Part shown: piece by piece, positions 1-5,285 of the stretch
Position numbering within the stretch: position 1 is the first letter of the stretch
Layout of the letters: each line of letters starts with the position of its first letter
Assembly: GCA_964475955.1 (NCBI GenBank)
Contig: CAYYZY010000309.1
Coordinates: forward strand, 1-5,347
Direction of reading: 5' to 3'
DNA: 5,347 nt
Source of the DNA: DATKZH01 sp964475955
GTDB taxonomy: Bacteria > Planctomycetota > Planctomycetia > Pirellulales > Thermoguttaceae
Program-made: the position numbers and the translations under genes
The notes under the pieces: model-generated
What the model was told of the DNA's origin: nothing
Seen by the model: only the letters and a program-made list of their open reading frames with translations
The model's database searches: none

Positions 1-69
1 GCACGCGGAGACACCGTTTTTTCCCGCGTGCGTGCAAGCACCCACCCTACGGGCTTTCCGACAAAGCCT
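1..69. repeat. Palindromic intergenic repeat, family A, copy 1 (left part outside window)
   Basis: The window opens inside an inverted-repeat element. Bases 26-50 are a right arm ending in CACCCTAC, and bases 1-6 (GCACGC) are the last bases of the matching left arm, with a T-rich loop at 7-25. Bases 51-69 are an outer arm containing TTTCCGACAAAGCCT. The same architecture recurs in full at 3402-3524 in the same orientation, which is how the truncation is recognised. Nothing in it codes for protein. It looks like a REP- or MITE-type dispersed repeat; whether it moves is unknown. Confidence 0.75.
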
Positions 70-80
70 AACGCCGAACG

Positions 81-135
81 TGGGGCACGTTTCCAACGTG
101 CCCACAACCCAATGGAACGTTGGAAACGTGTCCCA
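81..135. repeat. Nested inverted repeat: two hairpins whose arms also pair with each other
   Basis: Bases 83-91 (GGGCACGTT) and 95-103 (AACGTGCCC) form a perfect 9-base-pair stem with a three-base loop. A second, weaker hairpin (ACGTT/AACGT, loop GGA) follows within 117-129. Beyond that, 81-99 and 117-135 are reverse complements at 18 of 19 positions, so the region can fold either as two small hairpins or as one long one with a 17-base loop. There is no T-tract, so it is not a classical intrinsic terminator. It is either a repeat element or a structured end of an upstream transcript. Confidence 0.65.
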
Positions 136-139
136 CGAC

Positions 140-160
140 ATGCGCGCACCAGGCGCGCAT
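140..160. repeat. Short perfect hairpin
   Basis: ATGCGCGC (140-147) and GCGCGCAT (153-160) are perfect reverse complements around a five-base loop. The stem is GC-rich and has no T-tract after it. It lies directly after the nested repeat and could help end transcription from a gene left of the window, but this is only inferred. Confidence 0.5.
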
Positions 161-310
161 CATCACGGCCAGAGGCTCTAACCCGGCCGGGGGCAGCGAA
201 TTGGCCGACGCGATGCCCCGTGCTGGGAAGCGAACGGGCGCCGAGGGGGCATGTCATGCCCCCCCTGACGAGGGCCCGGCCGTCGCGATACCCGAATGCC
301 CGCCGGAAAT
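161..310. other. Non-coding spacer upstream of the kinase-like gene
   Basis: This is the rest of a roughly 450-base gene-free stretch at the left edge. The reading frames across it give arginine- and proline-rich peptides with no recognisable domain and no ribosome binding site, so I do not call a gene. Apart from the 19-base dyad at 245-263 and a 10-base palindrome (CCCGGCCGGG, 182-191) I see nothing specific. Confidence 0.6.
245..263. promoter_or_regulatory. 19-base perfect dyad, operator-like or hairpin
   Basis: GGGGGCATG (245-253), a single central T, then CATGCCCCC (255-263) is a perfect inverted repeat. The centre is too tight for an RNA loop unless the inner two pairs open. As DNA it has the size and symmetry of a dimeric repressor site. 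It lies about 70 bases upstream of the TATAAT box at 335, so a role in control of the kinase-like gene is possible but unproven. It may equally be another dispersed repeat. Confidence 0.4.
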
Positions 311-340
311 GCCCGCCTCTTCGCGGGCGACCCGTATAAT
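311..340 (+). promoter_or_regulatory. Probable promoter -10 box with upstream hairpin
   Basis: A perfect TATAAT lies at 335-340, standing out in very GC-rich sequence. No TTGACA-like -35 box lies at the proper distance; the place where it should be (about 311-318) is instead occupied by an inverted repeat, GCCCGC (311-316) and GCGGGC (323-328). A start near 347 would give a leader of about 100 bases before the ATG at 451. The lack of a -35 box suggests an activator-dependent promoter or a chance match. Confidence 0.4.
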
Positions 341-425
341 GAATAAGGGGAGGGAGCCTGCTCAATCCGTTGTCCAACTCACGGGCGCGTGAGCCTGCGT
401 ACCGGGCAGCCCCGCCAGGAAGTTA

Positions 426-444
426 CCCCACAGTATGGGGAGGG
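426..444 (+). promoter_or_regulatory. Strong ribosome binding site with overlapping small hairpin
   Basis: GGGGAGGG at 437-444 lies six bases before the ATG at 451 and decides that start over the upstream in-frame TTG at 370. CCCCA (426-430) can pair with TGGGG (436-440), which would cover the first half of the purine tract. The stem has only five pairs with a five-base loop, so masking of translation is a weak inference. The same GGGGAGGG octamer also occurs at 347-354, just after the TATAAT box. Confidence 0.6.
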
Positions 445-450
445 CGAATA

Positions 451-1161
451 ATGGATGACGCGACGCGGAATGACCCGCGAATATCGGCCGCTGCCGAGCG
501 TCAAATGCAGGTCTGGGCGCTCGCCCAGCAGGTGGCGGAGCAGAGCGTCGAGACCGACGAGCCAGCCGAGCCGATCGACAAGGTCGGCGATTTCATCACC
601 ATTTCGCGGGAATCGGGCGCCTGGGGCAGCCGCGTGGCCGAGCTGGTCGGCAACAAGCTGGGCTGGGCGGTGCTCGACAAGAACCTGCTCGATCAGGTGG
701 CCGCACAATCGAACCTCGCACGGGCCGGTTTGGACGCGGTCGATGAAACGAGGGTCCACTGGGCCGACGGCATCCTGGGTACGTGGCTCGATCCCCAGAC
801 GGTCCCCCACCACCAGTACGTGCACCATCTGCGACGGATCGTCACGGCCGCCGCACGGGACGGCCGCGTGGTCTTCGTCGGACGCGGGGCCCAGTTCCTG
901 CTGCCGCCGAACCGGGGCCTTTCGGTACGCATCATCGCCCCGGAAGATTACCGGGTCGCGCAGATCGTGGAACAGCAGGGGCTCAGCGCGGCCAAGGCAC
1001 GGCACCACATGGTGAAGGTCGACCGTGGACGCCGCGAGTTCGTGCGGCGCTTCTTTGATCGCGACATCGACGACCCGCACCTCTACGACCTCGTGCTCAA
1101 CGTCGCCCGGTTCGGCCCGGACGACGCGGCCGACAAGATCGTGCGGTCGTATCCCCGCTAA
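451..1161 (+). CDS. Cytidylate kinase-like family protein (Cytidylate_kin2 type)
   Basis: This encodes a 236-residue cytoplasmic protein. Residues 1-45 are a charged, alanine-rich leader without a recognisable motif. The kinase-like fold starts at residue 48: ISRESGAWGSRVAEL (51-65) sits where the family has its ISRE.GSGG nucleotide loop, followed by LGWAVLDKNLLDQVA (70-84), the VGRGAQFLLP segment (143-152), and the C-terminal DRGRREFVRRFF (191-202) plus DIDDPHLYDLVLN (205-217), which are typical of this family. As in its relatives the loop has no Walker-A lysine. Family members are named for similarity to CMP kinase (CMP plus ATP to CDP plus ADP), but most have no proven substrate and this is not the canonical Cmk. 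The ATG at 451 is chosen for its GGGGAGGG ribosome binding site. It appears to be transcribed alone, with a possible -10 box at 335. The family call is firm; the substrate is unknown. Confidence 0.88.
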   Translation: MDDATRNDPRISAAAERQMQVWALAQQVAEQSVETDEPAEPIDKVGDFITISRESGAWGSRVAELVGNKLGWAVLDKNLLDQVAAQSNLARAGLDAVDETRVHWADGILGTWLDPQTVPHHQYVHHLRRIVTAAARDGRVVFVGRGAQFLLPPNRGLSVRIIAPEDYRVAQIVEQQGLSAAKARHHMVKVDRGRREFVRRFFDRDIDDPHLYDLVLNVARFGPDDAADKIVRSYPR

Positions 1162-1325
1162 ACGACCGTGCGCGGCTCGCTGACACGAACTGTAGGGAAG
1201 GCCCTCCGCGGCGTTCCGCTTCCTCGGCAGCCCTTGCGACTTCGCAGCGGCACACGGGCTGTTCTCCGCAGCGGGCCGGGCGGACCATGGAACCTGCGCA
1301 CCGGGATTTCGTTGGCCGGGCGCCC
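1162..1325. other. Intergenic spacer after the kinase-like gene
   Basis: No gene is visible here. Open frames on the minus strand are arginine-rich and lack domains or ribosome binding sites. I find no strong hairpin followed by a T-tract, so the kinase-like gene has no evident intrinsic terminator. The stretch contains only short chance-level inverted repeats. Confidence 0.55.
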
Positions 1326-1355
1326 TTGACAGAGGGCCGCTCGTAGAAATACGAT
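1326..1355 (+). promoter_or_regulatory. Sigma70-type promoter for the ACT-UPF0210 gene pair
   Basis: A perfect -35 hexamer TTGACA (1326-1331) is followed after 18 bases by TACGAT (1350-1355), which matches the -10 consensus at four of six positions including the key first TA and last T. Transcription would start near 1362, about 75 bases before the ATG at 1438. It is the best promoter in the window and sits directly before the two-gene unit it would drive. Confidence 0.55.
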
Positions 1356-1437
1356 CCGGAGAGTTCCCGAGCCGCTCTGGTTTGCCCCGCCGATGTCCCC
1401 TGGGGCGCTTGCCGTTGTGTTCAGCCGCCCGCCTGCC

Positions 1438-2028
1438 ATGAAAACGCGATTCGACCATGCCTACGTGCTCGACGTGATGTCGGACGACCACCCGGGTATC
1501 GTGGCCGCCGTGAGCAACGCCGTCGAGTCGCTGGGAGGCAACATCGACGCGTGCAGCCAGACCGTCCTGGGCGGCTACTTCACGCTGATCATGATCGTCA
1601 GCCTGCCCGAGCCGATCGACCCCGATTCGCTCACCGAGCGAGTGCGATGGTCGGAATCGTTGGGATCCGAGTACCAGGTGATCGCCCGGCCCGTCCTGCC
1701 CAGCGACGGCTTCGCGCCGGGCGGCGGGGCCGACCGCTTCGTGATCACGGCGTTCGGCAAAGACCAGCCCGGCATCGTGCGACGCTTCAGCCAGTACCTG
1801 GCGGGCAGGGACATCAACATCACCGACCTCTACGGCGACCGTTCCGGCGAGGAGTTCGTGCTGGTCGGGCAGTTGGAGATTCCCAAGCAATGGGACATCC
1901 GCCTCCTTCAGGCCGACCTGGAGCAGATGGGCGAGGAGCTGGGGTTTACCGTGAGACTCCAGCACGAGAACGTGTTCGTGGCCACCAACCAATTGCGGTT
2001 GACCCGGCCGCCGCAGGGACAAGCCTGA
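1438..2028 (+). CDS. Two-ACT-domain regulatory protein, partner of UPF0210
   Basis: This encodes a 196-residue soluble protein made of two ACT domains in tandem, the layout of GcvR-like proteins. ACT 1 covers about residues 8-75, with SDDHPGIVAAVS (15-26) and LGGNIDACSQTVLGGYFTLI (32-51). ACT 2 covers about 99-175, with GKDQPGIVRRFSQYLAGRDI (107-126) and NITDLYGD (127-134). ACT domains bind amino acids or similar small molecules and control a partner. The tail RLQHENVFVATNQL (173-186) resembles the end of other ACT proteins encoded beside UPF0210 genes. The next gene starts one base after the stop, so the two are probably translated together and may work as a complex. No good ribosome binding site precedes any start; an ATG at 1393 and a GTG at 1417 are in frame, but 1438 fits the domain start best. 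No DNA-binding or catalytic domain is present. The ligand is unknown. Confidence 0.88.
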   Translation: MKTRFDHAYVLDVMSDDHPGIVAAVSNAVESLGGNIDACSQTVLGGYFTLIMIVSLPEPIDPDSLTERVRWSESLGSEYQVIARPVLPSDGFAPGGGADRFVITAFGKDQPGIVRRFSQYLAGRDINITDLYGDRSGEEFVLVGQLEIPKQWDIRLLQADLEQMGEELGFTVRLQHENVFVATNQLRLTRPPQGQA

Positions 2029-2029
2029 G

Positions 2030-3403
2030 ATGCTCCGCACCGACGAGATCCTCTCCACGATCGAGATGCTCCACGCCGAGCACCTCGACGTCCGCGCCGT
2101 CACCCTCGCCCTGAACCTCAACGACTGCGCCGCGCCGAGCGTCGACCACGTCTGCCGCAAGCTGCGGCACAAGATCACCTCCCGGGCCAGCGCGTTGGTC
2201 GAGGTGTGCGACCGCGTCGGGGCCAAGTACGGCATCCCCGTCATCAACAAGCGGCTGGCCATCTCGCCCGTCTCCACGATCCTCGCCGGCCACGGCCACG
2301 CCGCCGCCGTGCAGGTCGCCCGGGCGCTCGACGCGGCGGCCGCCGAGTGCCGGGTCGACTTCGTCGGCGGGTTCACGGCGCTGGTGCATAAGGGGATCGC
2401 TTCGGCCGACGCCGTGGTGATGCAGTCGCTGCCGGAAGTCCTCTCGAAGACCGAGAAGGTGTGCGCCTCGGTCAACGTGGCGTCGCGCAAGGCGGGCATC
2501 AACATGGACGCCGTCCACAAGATGGGCCACATCCTGTTGGACGTCGCCGAGGCCACGGCCGACCGGCGCGGCTTCGGCTGCGCCAAACTGGTCATCTTCG
2601 CCAACATCCCCGAAGACAACCCGTTCATGGCCGGGGCCTACATGGGGGCGGGCGAGCCCGAGGCGACCGTCAACATCGGCGTCTCCGGGCCGGGCGTGGT
2701 CAGTAGCGCCCTCAAGCGGCGCCTGGCCATCGGCGGCGAGCTGACGCTCGGCGACCTGGCCGAGGAAATCAAGATCACCTGCTTCCGCGTCACGCGCGTG
2801 GGCGAGCTGATCGGGCGCGAGGTGGCCGAGGAGCTGAAGGTGGCCTTCGGCATCGTCGACCTCTCGCTGGCCCCCACTCCCACCGTCGGCGACAGCATCG
2901 GCGAGATCCTCAAGACCCTCGGCATCGACCACATCGGCGCGCCCGGCTCCACCGCGGCCGTGGCCATGCTCAACGACGCGGTGAAAAAGGGCGGCCTGTT
3001 CGCCTCTAGCTCGGTGGGCGGGCTCAGCGGGGCGTTCATCCCCGTCAGCGAAGACGCCGCCCTGGCCAGAGCGGTCGAAGAAGGCCACCTGGTGCTCGAG
3101 AAGCTCGAGGCGATGACCAGCGTCTGCTCCGTCGGGCTCGACATGATCGCCCTTCCCGGCGACACCCCCTCGGAAACCATCGCCGCCGTGATCGCCGACG
3201 AGATGGCCATCGGCGTGATCAACGACAAAACCACGGCCGTCCGCCTCATCCCGGTGCCCGGGGCCGCGGCGGGCGAACGCGTCGACTTCGGCGGCCTGTT
3301 CGGCTCCACGCCGGTGCTCGCCGTGCGCAACAGCGGCGCCAGCCAGCGCTTCGTCCACTTCGGCGGCCGCATCCCCGCCCCGCTCCAGTCCCTCGGAAAC
3401 TAG
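2030..3403 (+). CDS. UPF0210 / DUF711 family ('PFL family') protein
   Basis: This encodes a 457-residue protein of normal length for UPF0210 (DUF711). Family landmarks run from end to end: EHLDVRAVTLALNLNDC (17-33), KYGIPVINKRLAISPVSTI (66-84), NIPEDNPFMAGAYMGAGEPE (192-211), the GVSGPGVV segment (217-224), TPTVGDSIGEILK (283-295), GAPGSTAAVAMLNDAVKKGG (303-322), CSVGLDMIALPGDTP (366-380), INDKTTAVRLIPVPG (397-411) and the closing GGRIPAPLQSLGN (445-457). The family is called PFL-like because a solved member has a barrel fold like pyruvate formate-lyase and ribonucleotide reductase, but its reaction is unknown. I see no canonical glycyl-radical motif (RVxGY) here, so radical chemistry should not be assumed; Cys33 and Cys366 fall in conserved blocks. 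The ATG follows the ACT gene as TGA-G-ATG, with a weak AGGGA at 2015-2019. Family call is firm; function is open. Confidence 0.93.
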   Translation: MLRTDEILSTIEMLHAEHLDVRAVTLALNLNDCAAPSVDHVCRKLRHKITSRASALVEVCDRVGAKYGIPVINKRLAISPVSTILAGHGHAAAVQVARALDAAAAECRVDFVGGFTALVHKGIASADAVVMQSLPEVLSKTEKVCASVNVASRKAGINMDAVHKMGHILLDVAEATADRRGFGCAKLVIFANIPEDNPFMAGAYMGAGEPEATVNIGVSGPGVVSSALKRRLAIGGELTLGDLAEEIKITCFRVTRVGELIGREVAEELKVAFGIVDLSLAPTPTVGDSIGEILKTLGIDHIGAPGSTAAVAMLNDAVKKGGLFASSSVGGLSGAFIPVSEDAALARAVEEGHLVLEKLEAMTSVCSVGLDMIALPGDTPSETIAAVIADEMAIGVINDKTTAVRLIPVPGAAAGERVDFGGLFGSTPVLAVRNSGASQRFVHFGGRIPAPLQSLGN

Positions 3404-3524
3404 GCTCTGTCGGAAGGCCCGTAGGGTGGGGGCTTGCACCCACGCGGAGACCGCCGTTTTCCGGCGTGCGTGCAAGCACGCACCCTACAGATCGCCCTAC
3501 CCCGGCCGTTTTCCGACAAAGCCT
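3402..3524. repeat. Palindromic intergenic repeat, family A, copy 2 (complete)
   Basis: The core is a 68-base palindrome: left arm 3421-3445 and right arm 3464-3488 are reverse complements at 22 of 25 positions, both bounded by GTAGGGTG/CACCCTAC, around an 18-base centre. An outer pair flanks it: 3402-3420 (AGGCTCTGTCGGAAGGCCC) and 3510-3524 (TTTCCGACAAAGCCT). Compared with copy 1, this copy has about 20 extra bases between core and right outer arm, including a second CCCTAC at 3495-3500. Its left end overlaps the TAG stop of the UPF0210 gene (3401-3403). In RNA it would form a long stem and could block readthrough, but no T-tract follows. Confidence 0.8.
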
Positions 3525-3798
3525 GGCCCCACCAAAGACCGCAGGGCTGGGGCGAGGTACGAGACCCACGCGTTGAAATAGGCCGCGTTGGGCGAGAGGC
3601 AGCGCACGATTCGACGAACCGCGGCGCCGCGCCGCTCTCGGTCGACTTGACAGCGGCTCGGCGATCCATCACAACGGCTCTGGTGCCGCGATCCGCCGGC
3701 ACGCACGCGACGGCCGCGCTTGGCTCCTGAGACGCCGCGTCACGCCCCCCTCGAAGCGGGTTGAACCACGTCCCCTTTCCCCCAGAACCTTCGGTTTA
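3525..3798. other. Intergenic spacer upstream of the sulfatase gene
   Basis: No gene can be supported in this stretch. A TTGACA at 3647-3652 could be a -35 box, but no convincing -10 box lies 16-18 bases further on. A minus-strand frame (3706 to 3497) reads through the stretch and into the repeat, giving a protein-like run AYFNAWVSYLAPALRS; I cannot tie it to a family and its end is coded by repeat sequence, so I leave it uncalled. The last 30 bases before the sulfatase are pyrimidine-rich with no ribosome binding site. Confidence 0.5.
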
Positions 3799-5250
3799 AT
3801 GAAAATGCAAAAGCCCCCTGCGATATCGACCCGTGTGTCCGCGGCGGCCGTGGCGGCCGCGATCCTGTTGGCGGCGGGCGCTCGCCCTTGCGCAGGTGCC
3901 CGGCGAGCATCGGCCCCGCGGCCGAACGTGCTGTTGATGGTCTCCGACGATCAGCGGCCCGACACGATCCGGGCCCTGGGAAACCCGGCCATCCACACGC
4001 CGAATCTCGATCGGCTGGTCCGCGAGGGGACGGCCTTTACTAGGGCGATCGGCCCGAACCCGATCTGCGTGCCCAGCCGGGCGGAAATCATGACCGGCTG
4101 CGACGGCTTCCGCAACCACGTGGGCGTATCCAGCAACAAGATGAACCCCGACCTGGTCCGCTGGGCCGACTGCATGCGCGCCGCCGGCTACCACGCCTGG
4201 TACGTGGGCAAGTGGATGAACGACGGGCGACCGATCGTGCGCGGCTACGAGGAAAGCGATGGGCTGTTCGCCTCCGGCGGGGCCCGGTGGTACGAGCCGC
4301 AGGTCGACTACCGCGGCTGGCCGGTCACCGGCTATCGCGGCTGGATCTTCCAGGACGACGAGGGGAACAAGTTCCCGGAAAAGGGCGTGGGGCTTCAGCC
4401 CGGCATCGACAAGGAGTTCGCCGACGCGGCCGTCCGGTTCCTCCACCGCAAGCCCGACCGGCCGTTCTTCCTCCACGTCAACTTCACCGCGCCGCACGAC
4501 CCGCTCTTCGTTCCGCCCGGCTACGAGGGGAAGTACGATCCCAAGCAGATCCCGCTGCCGGCGAACTTCCTGCCGCGGCACCCGTTCGATCACGGCAATT
4601 TCGAGGGGCGCGACGAGAAGCTGCTCCCCTGGCCGCGCACGCCGGAGCTGGTCCGTGCCGACCTGGCCGTCTACTACGCGGTGATCTCCTACATGGACGA
4701 GCAGGTGGGCCGCATCCTCGACGCGCTGGAGGCGACCGGCCAGGCCGACCGCACCCTCGTCATCTTCACCAGCGACCAGGGCCTGGCCATGGGCAGCCAC
4801 GGCCTGCGCGGCAAGCAGAACATGTACGACCATACCGTGGGCACACCGCTGATCCTGCGCGGCCCCGGCGTTCCCCGAGGCGAGCGCCGCACGGCGCAGT
4901 GCTACCTCCGCGACCTCTATCCCACCGTGTGCGACATGGCGGGGATCGACGTCCCTGAAACCGTGCAGGGCCGCAGCCTGGTGCCGGTGCTTCGCGGCGA
5001 GGTCGACTCGCTCTACCCGGCCGTGTTCGGCCATTTCGGCCGCGCCCAGCGCATGATCCGCACCGACCGTTGGAAGCTGGTGCACTATCCCAAGATCGAC
5101 AAGCACCAACTCTTCGACCTAGCCAACGACCCGCACGAACTGGAGAACCTGGCCACCGGCCCGTGCCGCGCCACCGTGTTCGCCGACCTGCGCCGCCGGC
5201 TCGAGGCGTGGCAGCGCGAGGTGCGCGACCCGCTGGTGACGGGGCGGTAG
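3799..5250 (+). CDS. Exported formylglycine-dependent sulfatase
   Basis: This encodes a 483-residue type I sulfatase, which hydrolyses sulfate esters, probably of sulfated polysaccharides, outside the cytoplasm. Residues 1-34 look like a signal peptide: charged start, hydrophobic stretch at 14-27, possible cleavage after AGA (32-34). Metal ligands are Asp50 and Asp51 (VSDDQRPD) and Asp326-Gln327 (TSDQG). Cys90 in CVPSR (90-94) is the residue converted to formylglycine, followed by AEIMTG. His233 (APHDP) and Lys339 (GLRGKQNMYDH) match other active-site positions. The C-terminal domain includes TDRWKLVHYPKIDKHQLFDL (422-441) and ND.HELENL. Oddly, the usual GKWH motif reads GKWM (137-140), so the histidine that normally contacts the sulfate is methionine. 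Alternative start: ATG at 3805; neither has a clear ribosome binding site. No maturase or other sulfatase lies in the window, and the substrate cannot be told. Confidence 0.93.
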   Translation: MKMQKPPAISTRVSAAAVAAAILLAAGARPCAGARRASAPRPNVLLMVSDDQRPDTIRALGNPAIHTPNLDRLVREGTAFTRAIGPNPICVPSRAEIMTGCDGFRNHVGVSSNKMNPDLVRWADCMRAAGYHAWYVGKWMNDGRPIVRGYEESDGLFASGGARWYEPQVDYRGWPVTGYRGWIFQDDEGNKFPEKGVGLQPGIDKEFADAAVRFLHRKPDRPFFLHVNFTAPHDPLFVPPGYEGKYDPKQIPLPANFLPRHPFDHGNFEGRDEKLLPWPRTPELVRADLAVYYAVISYMDEQVGRILDALEATGQADRTLVIFTSDQGLAMGSHGLRGKQNMYDHTVGTPLILRGPGVPRGERRTAQCYLRDLYPTVCDMAGIDVPETVQGRSLVPVLRGEVDSLYPAVFGHFGRAQRMIRTDRWKLVHYPKIDKHQLFDLANDPHELENLATGPCRATVFADLRRRLEAWQREVRDPLVTGR

Positions 5251-5266
5251 GAAACTGCGCGGGAAT

Positions 5267-5285
5267 ACCCTGTGCAATTCAGGGT
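5267..5285. terminator. Hairpin just after the sulfatase stop
   Basis: ACCCTG (5267-5272) and CAGGGT (5280-5285) form a six-pair stem with loop TGCAATT, 17 bases after the stop codon. There is no T-tract, so it is at best a weak terminator or RNA-stabilising hairpin. Its right side runs straight into the family B repeat and may belong to it. Confidence 0.35.

Noticed and set aside
28..392. Two overlapping + strand open frames of 103 and 90 residues
   Set aside because: They are made of repeat and hairpin sequence, are rich in Arg and Pro, lack ribosome binding sites, and cover the promoter region of the kinase-like gene.
370..450. N-terminal extension of the kinase-like protein from a TTG at 370
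   Set aside because: The ATG at 451 has a near-ideal ribosome binding site, while the extension is low-complexity and covers the leader.
379..2628. A 749-residue open frame on the minus strand
   Set aside because: It lies antisense to three well-supported + strand genes, has no recognisable domain and is rich in His, Arg and Ala as expected from reading GC-rich codons backwards.
3330..3403. Possible glycyl-radical site near the C-terminus of the UPF0210 protein
   Set aside because: The sequence around RNSGASQR and GGRIPAP does not match the RVxGY-type glycyl-radical motif, and no activating radical-SAM enzyme is in the window.
1946..3475. A 509-residue open frame on the minus strand
   Set aside because: It is the antisense shadow of the UPF0210 gene: extremely rich in Asp, Gly, His and Ala, with no motif, and it starts inside the palindromic repeat.
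1..3524. CRISPR array or transposon built from the repeats
   Set aside because: There are only two copies more than 3 kb apart with no regular spacers, no cas genes and no transposase gene in the window.
3784..3797. Small hairpin (AACC-TTC-GGTT) directly before the sulfatase ATG
   Set aside because: Four pairs is within chance expectation and there is no ribosome binding site for it to mask.
3796..5109. A 437-residue open frame antisense to the sulfatase
   Set aside because: The composition is that of a codon shadow, and it has no domain or ribosome binding site; the + strand sulfatase is certain.
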